From positions 4,831,501 through 4,895,500 of the forward strand of contig JBBBDQ010001153.1 in assembly GCA_037127315.1 (NCBI GenBank): a stretch of 64,000 bases of DNA. The letters are read 5' to 3'. The position numbers and the translations under genes are program-made. Positions 11,101 to 23,400 of the stretch are shown here, piece by piece. A model generated the notes under the pieces. It was given only the letters and a program-made list of their open reading frames with translations. It was not told where the DNA came from and did not search any database. The stretch is from Ascarosepion bandense (lineage: Eukaryota > Mollusca > Cephalopoda > Sepiida > Sepiidae). Positions within the stretch are counted from its first letter, which is position 1. Each line of letters opens with the position of its first letter.

Positions 11101-14100
11101 AAAATGAATAGTAATTGACAATGTTTAATCTAATAACAAAATCTAAAATATTACTAGTAATATAATTTACAACTGAATTTATGATTAAGTAAATATTAAT
11201 AAAAAGATTAATAACAGTTGAAATTGATTCCTTTGATCTTTATATGTTTTTACTTTTTTCATCCTTTCCTTTCTATTAAAGTGTGCACATTGGCAGCAGA
11301 TATCGTCTTTGTCCTTGATTCTTCTGGAAGCGTTGGAAAGACAAATTTTAAGATGATGCTCTCTTTTGTGAATTCACTGGTGAGCCAATTTAAAATTGGT
11401 CCTCAGGCAATACAGGTGGGAATACTGCGCTATAATAGCAGGAATTACTTGGAGTTTGATCTAAACAAGTATACAAACAAGACAAAATTGCAAGAAGCCA
11501 TCAGCAATGTTCGTTATACATCAGGAAACACAGCCACTAGTGCAGCAATCAGGTAAGGAATTATTAACTTCTTTTTAATGGAAACCAATAAAAAATTTGT
11601 AAATAAAATATTTTGCCAACTAAACTGTTCTCTATCATATTATATAAAGCGTTATCCAAAAATTATTGAGCTGACACATTTTGCATTATGGCTCAAATAG
11701 CTAAAACATTACAATACAAAATCAAACATCTTTTGTATATTATCACTTTATATCACCAACAAGCTGTTTCTTAGAGAATCAAGTGTAACTGGAAAAAAAA
11801 ATTAAAAGAAAAGAAGACATACATATTGGGGAAAACATGACTGGAGCACAAGGCAAAATTTGTGTAAAAAAAACATTTGTGTTATATTCAAAACATGAGT
11901 GCTGGTGAAATGTGTGTGGGTGAGAAATCCAGACATTAGAGAGAAAAATAGCATTAATATGCTATCTCTTCCATTAGATTTTTGCTGTTACTGACTCCTC
12001 TTCTTGGGTCAAATTTCCACAATGAGTTAGCTACTTGCTTATAGACTAGATACTACTCTACTCATTAACTTAATGCTGTCCGAATAAATAGTTTTTCTCT
12101 TTGTATTGTCATTTCCATTTCTTTTTCTCTTACATTAGTGATTTTAGTTACTTTGCCTTCAGCCAATTATAGGGTTAAATATAGGTTGATACATGCAGGC
12201 TGCTTTCAATTAAATAATTTTTTCTGAGAATAAGTTTTTAAATATCCAAAAATGATTCAACTGTTTGTGGTCTAATTTCCAGTTGCTAAAGTATATTAGT
12301 TATGCTATTAAAAAACATAAAATTGTAATTTATTTGGAAAATATGTTGTGATACCTTATAGTTTACCTCCTAGAAGTTCTCTCTTTATTTGGTGACAACT
12401 GAGTTACTTAGTAGTCACTAGACTTTCTGCAAAGCAGGGTCATTTTGCCTATGTCACCATACCTTCCAGAAACAACAAGGTTTTAAGCCCATCATTAATC
12501 TGTGACTTCTCCACAAGTTGATCTTCTCTGCAAGTTGTCATGAGGTGTGTACCTGGTTCTTTTTATTAAAGATCAAGGTAAGGACTCATTTTCATTCTGA
12601 TCTTCTAACTTCATGTCCTCCATATTTTCTTTACTACTCTGTTTGCTTTCTCCATCAGAAGCACTCATGTTTCCCTCTTGTAGTATTGAATGCAAATTAA
12701 TAGGCAAGTATAAATAGAGAATAACTGGAAAAATAGGAAAGAGAAAACCCTGTTATCATAAAGATAGAATACTTAAATTCACTGGATGACCCAGAACACA
12801 TAGAAACATCAATATGAACTTTTGCTCTATTTACAAGAATTAAAAAAATCAAGAGACTGACAGAGGAGAAAGAAATGACTTCAACCCCATTTTCACTACC
12901 CAGATCATTCTTTCTGCATGCCATTCAATTGCAGATGGTGTGATGATATTTTGTAAAGGAGTCATCTAATTTGTTTTAACCATTAACAGAAAGTTTTGTC
13001 ACAGTATTCTGGTGTATTTTTTTTTTTTATAAGCGTTTCACCCCGAGCAAGGCATGTCACTGCCACTACTGCGCAGGGGGCTACATAGAGTGGAGAAAGG
13101 ATGATTAAATATGAGAGTGTTCTGAGAATAATTGGGAATTAGTGTGATAGGAGGTGTCTATTGACCCTACATTTAAACACCTGGAGATTGTAGCTGTCGG
13201 GAAAGCAGACTTGTGGAAGGGAGTTCCACCAGAGACTAACATTTTTGGTATGCCATTTATGGAAAGTATTTCTTATAATATTTGCTTTACTGTGGCTGAC
13301 TTCATATCCTGAACTCTAATCATTTCAGGCCAGCCACCCAGAGAATGTGTCAACCAAAATTAAAAATAGTCCTATTCCTTTAACATGCACATGATCCAGT
13401 GTGAACATGAATCCATGGTTCTTTTTCTTTGGCCATGAATGTATTTTCATTTGTCAATTTTTTTTATTTTGCTACATTTAGCACACTTTTTATGTATTTT
13501 TGAAATCATTCAAATAACCAGGCTACTTAGCTTCCAATCTTAATCTTCTCTGTGTTACTCTTATTCCACAATAAACAATATCATTTAGGCTTTTTAATAT
13601 GTCTTTTCATAATGTCTCTGGTGTTATTAAATCATTTCCATTGCTTTTAAGGCCCTTCTCTATAGTTAACCTGTGTCTTATTTCTTTATATGGTCGTAGC
13701 ATATGAATGGTCAGTTTGTAAGACTCAATGTAAGAAGGATGACTATTTTTTTAATTGAATACTCGCTTTGTATCCTTTTAACATCTCGGTTCCATTACTT
13801 TCCAACTTCACACTTTTAATTAATTTTCTTATATCCACTTTCAAGAGATATATTCCTACTAGTCTATGATTTTTTCATATTTCAGTATTGTGATGGAAAT
13901 AATTTTGAAGTGTTGGTCTCAAAAGTTCCATCAAAACATTTTGATGAAGAAGTCATCAAACTGACTTTGTTTAAGCAAATTTTTCTTTAACTTATATTCC
14001 CCTATTTATTCCCAGAAATTTGTTGGGATTAAGATGACATCATACCCAATAGCTACTTGCATAGGAAGAATTATATCATTGAATTTAATTTTTTTTCTGA

Positions 14101-17100
14101 CACTTTTTTATTTATCTCTTTGTATTACTAATACAGCTGTATTTTCCAGAGGAGTGGTTACATTTTTTAACATTTATTTTCCTTTTATGCTTGCACACTA
14201 GCTGGAAATGGTTTACCTTTTCACAATTCTAACATACTTGTCCTAAAACCGGATATTTTGTCTTGTCCTGTTCATGCTTTTTATCACAGTATTAGCACTA
14301 CACAAGGTAATTTGATATACTGTATGTTTTGATATTACTCTTGGATGTACTGAATTTTTTTCAAGTCAAACTGTTTCAAACTCTATAGATGCATCCAAGA
14401 ATTTTTTAGTCAGTTTTAACCAGACTAAAATTTTGTGTTTGTATGAAGCATCATACATATCTTCAATTAATCTCAACAGTATCAATTCATCTTTGATAGT
14501 CATTTCTTCAGTGCCATGTTTTTTAAACTTGCAAAATCTGGAAGCCTCTTGTAGCTCGTATACATACTGTATTATTAGTTCATTTCAGCTTATATTGGCT
14601 TGCAAGAAATTTTGTCTTATCAGCAATAACCAACTTCTTTTTCAGCCACAAATTCCTCTTCATAATGTTTGAAAATTTGTGGAATGGTCATTTCCTGTAA
14701 TTCTTTGGGATACACAGTGACAGAAACCTTTCTAACAAGCTAACACTAAAGCCAAAAGATCTATAATCTCATTCTTCATTCCTGCTCCTTTGTGGCTTTT
14801 TAAATTTTTGGCTTATGCATTGGAAGCAAAACAATGAAGCTATATTTACTCAAAGTTTTACTCATCCAAGAGTCTTAGAGATCTCATCAGCAATGACATA
14901 TTGTAATGACATCTTCTAGTTTGACATGCTTTATTTAAACAATCAATTAGAATTGTCTTTTGGCACAAGACTGAAGAGGAAGTGGGGAAAGGCTCGTCAT
15001 CATTGACTATCCTATGCCTACTTAATCTGATTTACAACCCATTCATGCTAACAATTTTCAACTTGCCACAAAAAACCTTTACTGATCTGTTCAACCCAAC
15101 ATATACAATGATACTACTTGTTCACAAGGATCCTACTCAAATACCCATAATATAAAATTTAATAACATGCACAAATTGTTTCTTTCTTTACAGATCATAT
15201 AAAATTTCCACACAAAATGAAAGAATGAACCCAATAACAAAAATAAAAGAAACCAAAGTATCCAAGCAAAAACAAAACAGTGTCAGGAATACCTGTCTAC
15301 CCAACACAGAAATATCTATAACCACTGCATACTGCCAATAAGCGCACTTGCTAGAGGTGAGGGAGGGTCAAAATATATTATGGAATAGGAAAATTTCCAA
15401 GTAACTAAAAGAGTCTAGCTTAACCATTGATAGAGTCAATCAAGAATACATCCAATTGTGTCTATAAGGGATTAAAAATGAAAAACATGGTTGGCCTGAT
15501 TCATGCAAACCAGTTTCACAACTTTTACCCACTTGCAAATGAAATCTGCTAGGAGTGAATGAATTTAATTAGATCTTGATGAGAATATTGTTTGTCTCAT
15601 GAGATTCCCTTCATCAAAGTCACTCACATCACTGTTCTGGCCATGGTTAGCAACATAAGAAAACACCATTTTATTTCAACCCAGCCTAAAGAGTTCACAT
15701 AATCACACATGTATGCAAAATAAATGAGCACAAGATGTTTGGGATTGATACAAGCCACCAACTCACTGATATGGTCCTAAAATGGAATGCACCAGTGGAC
15801 AATGGGAAAAGGCATGCCAAATTTTTTCCTCTAGACCATGATCATAAGGAGAGATGATAAGCTAGGGAAAGTGTCCCTAATACTGCCAGCTTCTTTCAAT
15901 GCATAGTATAGAAAAGTTAACCTCAAGGAATCTCTGGAAATGTTTGCAAATGCTTCATCAGGATCTTGGCCAAAATTTTTAAAACTGTGTTTAGCAGAGT
16001 TATGTACCTGTAGTTGTCTAACTCTTATTCAACATGCTTGTACTCTTTCAACAATGTGATTACATCCATAGAGATCTGATCAGGAATGGATATCTGCCAG
16101 TACATGTGTGACAGCCTCAAATACAGTTCATAGGACAAACACTCAAAACCCAGATACTTGCCACAGAAAGCCTTGTGAACATTGCCCTCTGTGGTCACCC
16201 CAGTCAAATATCTGCAAAACTCTTGCTCACAGAAACCAGGCTGTTTGGTAAATGTGTTCTGAAAATGCATCTATCTGGGTTGTTGACCTGACAAATGTAA
16301 TGACTGGAACTTTGTCATATTTCCTCCTTACATAATTCTGCTCTCTTGTTCATGGCTTCATTAGACATTTTGTTTAAACTATGTTTACCTTGTAGTACTT
16401 GCTAACTGAATGCTAAAACTATCTGTAGATGGTATCCAACTTTTGCCTGAGTCAGACTATCTTTAAGTGTCTTCACCTTTTAACCTTATCTAAAGTGAGT
16501 TGTTGGCTATATTCAGTGGTAACAGACCTAATCTTATCTTTAAAATTCTCCCACTACCTATTCCCAATAACACCCACTGCAATAATCTAGTCAGCTGTAA
16601 CTTAATGTCCTCTCTGTCTAGTATGGAAACCAGGTACAAACAAGTTTGTAGTCTGAATAGTCTATCCTGTGGAACATGGCACAATGAAGAAGATCTAGAT
16701 AGACCTTTCTCACTAGAATTTGTCCAGGTAGCTGAATATTTAGGTAGGCCATTTAAGATTCCATATCCATATCTCATGCCCAGCCTGATCAGCCAAATAT
16801 CTATTCATAAAATCAAACTCATCAATCAGATTGACTAAACTATGATCACACCACCTACCACTCGCTCTATATCCACTATCTAATTTAGAGTCCAGAATGG
16901 CATTTCAGACCCATATTAAGGCTGTGCACAATAGATCTACCAGAAACCGCTCCAACTCATAAGAAAACAAACATCACAACATCTAGTCATTTCACTAATA
17001 AACAGCAATGATCCAAAATGAACCATTTTTACAGCAACATCAGCCACAATTAGTCAGCTCCTCAGATTGACATAGATAAGTTCCACATCTATGCCAAGTG

Positions 17101-20100
17101 TGCACTTCATCAGTAAGAAAACCCCATCTTTATTATCACTTTCCCTATCTCATATTTATTTCATCTATTCTGTTCATTTTTTTCTCTCTCTGTTTCTGTT
17201 CATATTTATTTTTATGTCTATCCTTTACTCTCTCAATTTGTTTATCTATCTTTGAATCAATACTATTTTCTATTTCAGTTTCATGCATTATCATATGTTT
17301 ACCAGAACCAGTGGACATAGAACAGGTGTTCCAAAAATTGCTATTGTCATCACAGATGGTAAATCCAACAGTGCCATGAGGACTAGCCAAGAAGCAATGG
17401 CTGCACAAAAAGATAATATAATCATGTTTGCTATTGGAATTGGTTCTCATGTAAACAATATTGAATTAGAGTCCATTGCTTCAAGAAAAGCTCACATGAT
17501 CAGCATCAAAGATTTCATGGAATTGGAATCAATTGTCAATTCTTTAGCAAATAAGACCTGCAAAGGTGAGGTTAGAATAATTTTTCTTTAATGGAAGTGA
17601 GTAATCACAAACTTAATTCATAGTAGCATGATTTTTATTTTGTTAGTTCTTTTTTTTTATTTAATAGTCATTAACTTACAAAATTTTAATTTTTTGATAG
17701 TTTATAAGCACATTTCAGTTACATATTATCTGCAAGTTATAAATTATAAAACATAAATAAACTGACATTTTATTTGTAAAGTTTAGAATAACTGAAAATT
17801 CTATTTCTTGGATGTTATAAAACTGTTCAATACAGAAATGAACAAATTGCTTATCAGCATTTTTAATAAAATATTGAATTCAACATTTATTGTTTACATT
17901 ATAATATCATTAATTATCTTTTTCCCAGTGTAATATTTTTCAAATATTTCTAATAGTAGACAATTTATACCACAATTTTTAATTTTGTTTAAATATTCTA
18001 AATATTTTCATTATATACATTCTTTATACTGTTGATCTCATATTTACAACATTTTGGCCATTGTATGCTTCAGCATTCTTCAGGTGCTAAGAATTTCAGA
18101 CAAACCCCTTATTTCAATCACCGGATGCCATTTCCAGATGTTGTGCAGTTATCTCTCTTTAACTAAACTCTCTAAGTTATTTGTTCACCACTACTGTAGC
18201 CAGGTATTGAACTCATAACTCTTTGGGTCAAGTCACTAGATCTTAGTGGAGATAAGTGTTGATTAGTTTAAGTGAATGAAGTGTTGGTTAGTTCCAGTTA
18301 GTTCCAGTGACTTGTCAGTTCCAACACAAAAATAAATTTGCACAAGGAAAAACAAATTCCAGTGACCAGCAGGTATTTTTCAGTACCAGTGTAAAATAGT
18401 ACATGACATTTAAAAGAACTGAGAAAACTTTTTAGCTTTTGTTGATCACCAACTCTTAGTCACAATACAACTCTGCTCATAGCTTCCCTCATTAAACTTA
18501 GTCAAGCACCACTTATCAAACACTAAAACCACTGTGCATATCTGATTCTGTTTATTATTTTGACCATGATGTCTAAATGATGATCTTACATAAGTGCAGA
18601 CCTGAAGGTAATCTTAGATAAAGAAAAAATAAAAACCAGAAAGTTGGTTATCACTTAGGATGTTATATGCACAATATCCAACTCTGGCACAGAAACAAGT
18701 TCAAAATTTAAACCATACTGAAGTCATAGGCAGCTAAAATGAAATAAGCAGCATTCCAAAGATTAAACAAGATAAAGTGATATGCTTGTCCACTGGTATA
18801 TCTGTACTACCAAAAATGTTTTCAACAAAATGAAACAGAATGAAAGCAAATACATGTCAAAAATTTAATAAATATTCAAAAAGAGACATTTCAAAGAATT
18901 TTTCTATATGATTCAAGTTTGGATTGTGAATGTTTTTACATTAAAAGTGAAAATGAAAGAAAAGGAGACACATTTTTATTGTTTGATACTCTTTTATTTC
19001 GAAAGGAGAAAAAACAACTATATACAAACAGCAAAAAATATGTGCCATTTCCAGAGATGATGCCAAAGCTAAAAGTATTATTCATAAGGGGCTTGCTACA
19101 TTCAGAAGTGAAAATTTTAACATGGAAGACGAAGAAGATTTTGGTTGAAATGCAGTCATTGATAATGACCAAATCCAAATATGTAACTGTAAATAATCCA
19201 GATCATATGACACAAATCATTACAGAGATTGATCTATATAAATTCATATGAACATTAAAAGTCATTTGAAAATACTTATACATGTGAAGTGCTGCAATAT
19301 ATTGGTGCTTCAGGATTTAACATGAAAGATTTAATAAACCACATTTCCATTTTTGGGATGAAGGATCACAAGCAATTGAAAAGGAATGATATAAATCATA
19401 AATTTTGGGGAATCAAAATGGTCCTGAGAGAAATGAAAAGCTGGTCAGCATCCTAATAATGCAAAACCGTGTATGTGATGATGTTGGAAGGACAGTGAAT
19501 ATTTCAAACCCTTTCTGCAAAATCAGACATTGAATTCAATTACTATTTCCAAATTGGCCAATTGAAGGCAGCAGTAAATGAAAAGCATTCTGGACTTGGC
19601 CAATTAAAAGAATGCAGTCTTTCATCGGGTCAATACCAGACTGCACATCTCTTTGCAATTCTTACAGAAATTGGTACAGATTAGCAGAGATATCCTATGA
19701 TATCTCTAATGTTCACCTAAACTTGCACCTTAAGATTACCCCTTATTTTGATCTCTTCAAAAGTCTCTTAATGGAAGAAAAAACTATAAAGCTACTTAGA
19801 CCAGTTAATTACTCAGGCAGATGCCAATTTCAAGGAGGATGGAATCCTGAATCTATTTTAAAGATGGTAAAAATTGGAACAAGCTGACATATATCTAAAT
19901 ATATCTTTGAATTTGATATAAAAATGCTGCACTTTTTCCCCAAACTAACAGCTAATCCATTAATTCAGGATTCTTCAGAACTTGTTATTGTTTTGTGTTT
20001 CTGCATTTTTGCTTGTTCATATTTTTGGTAAACTTTCAGTTCATATGGGCTTTAATATATTTTCTGCCAATATGAGAAATTGTATTCAATAAATGATTTT

Positions 20101-20391
20101 CTATTTAGCTTCATTGAAAATGCATGATTTGTATTATCATAAATTAATTACTTATATTGCAATAATTTGGGGGTATTTTGTGTTTTAATAGGATATTATC
20201 ATATTACTATTTACTAAAATACACTAATAAAATTCTATTAAATTACATTTTATAAGTAATATCCTTATTTAATGCAATTAAAAGTACTTGTTTGTAGCAT
20301 TATAACTTTTAAGATTTAGTTTTAGATTTGCTTCACATTTTTTGGGGACATTCCAAAATGTGAACTATCCCAAAAGTTAAATTTGGAGTGC

Positions 20392-20450
<59 letters not shown>

Positions 20451-23400
20451 GTTTAATTGTGATAATGTTTAATGCCAAGGTTGTTGTTTTTTCAGTAGTT
20501 TTACTGACAAAATGGGTTTTGGAAAGCAGATTTTTTATCATAAAGTGCTCAATATAAGGGTGCAGTTAAAACATTGATAAGTACAAAGAGTTTGTATCTT
20601 TAACAGAGCAGATTCACGCCAACTTCAAAGTTTTGCAAGGACACTGTTATAATGTTCTCACTCATCAGGGCTGTTTGTTGTTAAGTTTCATTTTTTTTCT
20701 TGCTTATATAAAATATAGTGTGATTTTGTGAGAGTGGTCTTGTTTGTGATTGGCTGATATTTCTTTTTTTCTTTTTTGTTTATGATTGTTTGATTTTTCA
20801 TTTTTTTTCTTTATTTCTTATTATTATTGTGTAGCTTTTTGATATATTTTTATTTTTGTTTGTTTTTTAGTGTATGCGTGAATGAGTGTTTGTTTAACTG
20901 ATTTGGGCTCTTTTGTTGTATTGACTGTTGGTATGTTTTGCAGCATGACTGTTTATTTTTCTGGGTTTTTTGTGTATATTTGTGTTTGCAGGCTTTATGT
21001 GTGTTTTTTATTTTATGTTTAATTTTTGTTTTTATTTATTTATTTTTTTCATTTTTCATTTGATGGTCATTGCATTCATTTCCATTATTGTCAAGATTGA
21101 GTGTTTGTATGTACTTTTAATCTGGTATTTGTATTATTTATTATTTATTTTGATATGCAAACAACAATAAATAACAATAAAATCAAACAAAAATGAAATA
21201 TACAAACAATATAAGTTAAACAAATGAAAAAATAAAAAATAAAAATAAAAATATAAATACAAATACTAAAGAAACAGAAAACAATAACAAGACATACAAA
21301 TAATATAAATAGGAAAAATAAAAATATATACAAACATTAAATCACAACAAAAACAGTTTGTATTTTGCTACCATCTCAGTGTCAAGTGAATAAAAATCAT
21401 ATTGTTGATGCTATATCTTGTAATGTCTTCAAAGTATAGGTTTTTGGCGGTTTCAAATTCAATTTTGTTTGTCTTTAATTTTTGTTTACTCTATTAAAGT
21501 TATTTCAGGATATCTATATGAGTATATGTTGTGTTAATATTGCTACTATTACTGATGCAATTTTCGAATCAAGGAATGCTTCTTTGTTTTTTGTTCTCTT
21601 TCAATTTTTGTTGGTTTCAGATATTTTTTAATAATTGTGTGTTAGTTGCATTATTCTGATGCTATATTATATGTCATTGTTGTACATGGTGAAAGAATCT
21701 ACCAGATGAAATTACTTACAGGGAGACAACTGACCCATGACAAATCTTTATCATGATTCTGGTTGATTAACAAGGAAATGAGCTAAGGGAGATAATAAAC
21801 TCTGCCTTTATTAAATACATCACACACATTATTTGAAATTGTTTTCTGATAATCTTTTCAGTCCATCATTTGAATACTGAATATAGCAAACTAAAAAGAA
21901 ATCCCATGACTTGGATTTTGTCAATTCGTTGTTTTACATTTTAAGTATGTAATCTTTTTGTTCTTTTTGTTTTTCAGAAATTCCAAAAGACAGCAAACCA
22001 TTGAGTAAGTTTTAGAATTTAACTATGTTCTTTTTTATTCAAAAATATTTGTTTTCCTTCCAATTTTATTTTTTATCAACAATAGTTGTAAGATAGACAT
22101 TGAAACTTACACATTACTGTGGCTAACTACTTTCATGGTGGTTGTTTCTAAACATAATGCTCTGAGAATTAAAATAATCATCTTTGAAGACAATATATAA
22201 TTTACAGCAAAAGTATTGACAAATATAATAAAATGTTTACATGAAAGCGGGAAATTAATATTAATTTTGACAAGATTTTCTTAATTTGAACAAATCCGCA
22301 CTCTAAAATCTTCAGAGCAAAGTACATATTTCCTCTCAATCAAAGTGATCAGTAGTATTCATTAGAATTTTATAAAGCTATAACTTGAGAGACTTGGTTG
22401 CAAGAGACTAGCAGCAAGCAATAATCCTGACTAAGAACCACAAATATCATGACAATGTTGATACTTTTTTCATGGTATCTGTGAAAGGATACAAAGGATA
22501 CAAATACAGAGTACAGAAAAAGGTGGAGTCATAACTTCCCAAGGATAATTGCATGAAGTTGCCTAATATTTGCTTGATGTTGCCTAATTTGCTTGAAGTT
22601 ACCTTAAAGCAGAATTTGAACTGTGTTTATTGATTTTATTTTTGTCTATATACTGTAGATGTGACATTATTGTCCTCATCTTTATTGCCATTCTTATGAA
22701 TACTAGGAATTTCAAGCCAAAACCTTTATTACTCATTACATGTGCGATACCACTTCTGGTATCCATGTAGTTATCTCCCTTTAATCTTTAAGTTATTTGT
22801 TCACCACTGCTGTAGCCTGGTATTGAACTCACAACTCTTTGGGTCAAGTCATTGGAACTAACATGTATATCCACTGGGCCATGTGTCCTGAAGTACATCA
22901 GTCCATGAATTTCTGGGACTTATGAAATTAATGTCTCAGTCAACACATTTTACCAGAGCTCATATTGCAATCTTTGATACTAATGATTTTATTCAGCACT
23001 CTGTATTACTGGTTCTCATATTGAATTCCTTTCTATGCTTGGTCAAATTAGGATTTTTTTTTTACCTAACATAAGCACTGATTTCTTAAGTTTACATAGT
23101 TTCTAGTGGTGTTCTCTATCAATTATTTCAACTTCATCCCAAAGGGATGGTGACCACTTTCTTACACCATATGTGCTCAGCTATGCCTGATTTTTTTATT
23201 TCCCCTCTTGTTGTGACTTTGCAATGTTCTTGCAGCTTTACCTTAAGGAAGTGGCCCATTTCTTCTTTATTTTCTTTATATTTCTTTCAACAGATACATG
23301 GAATGGCATACACCATTCTTAGTTATGTTATCTTCTATTTGAGGTTTTACTTGGAAGAGGTATATGCAAAGTGTAGAGCCACTTTTGAAGGTCATCCTGA

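Noticed and set aside
20970..21333. Membrane-protein-like frames rich in Phe/Ile on both strands
   Set aside because: Low-complexity T-rich and A-rich DNA gives such frames by chance.
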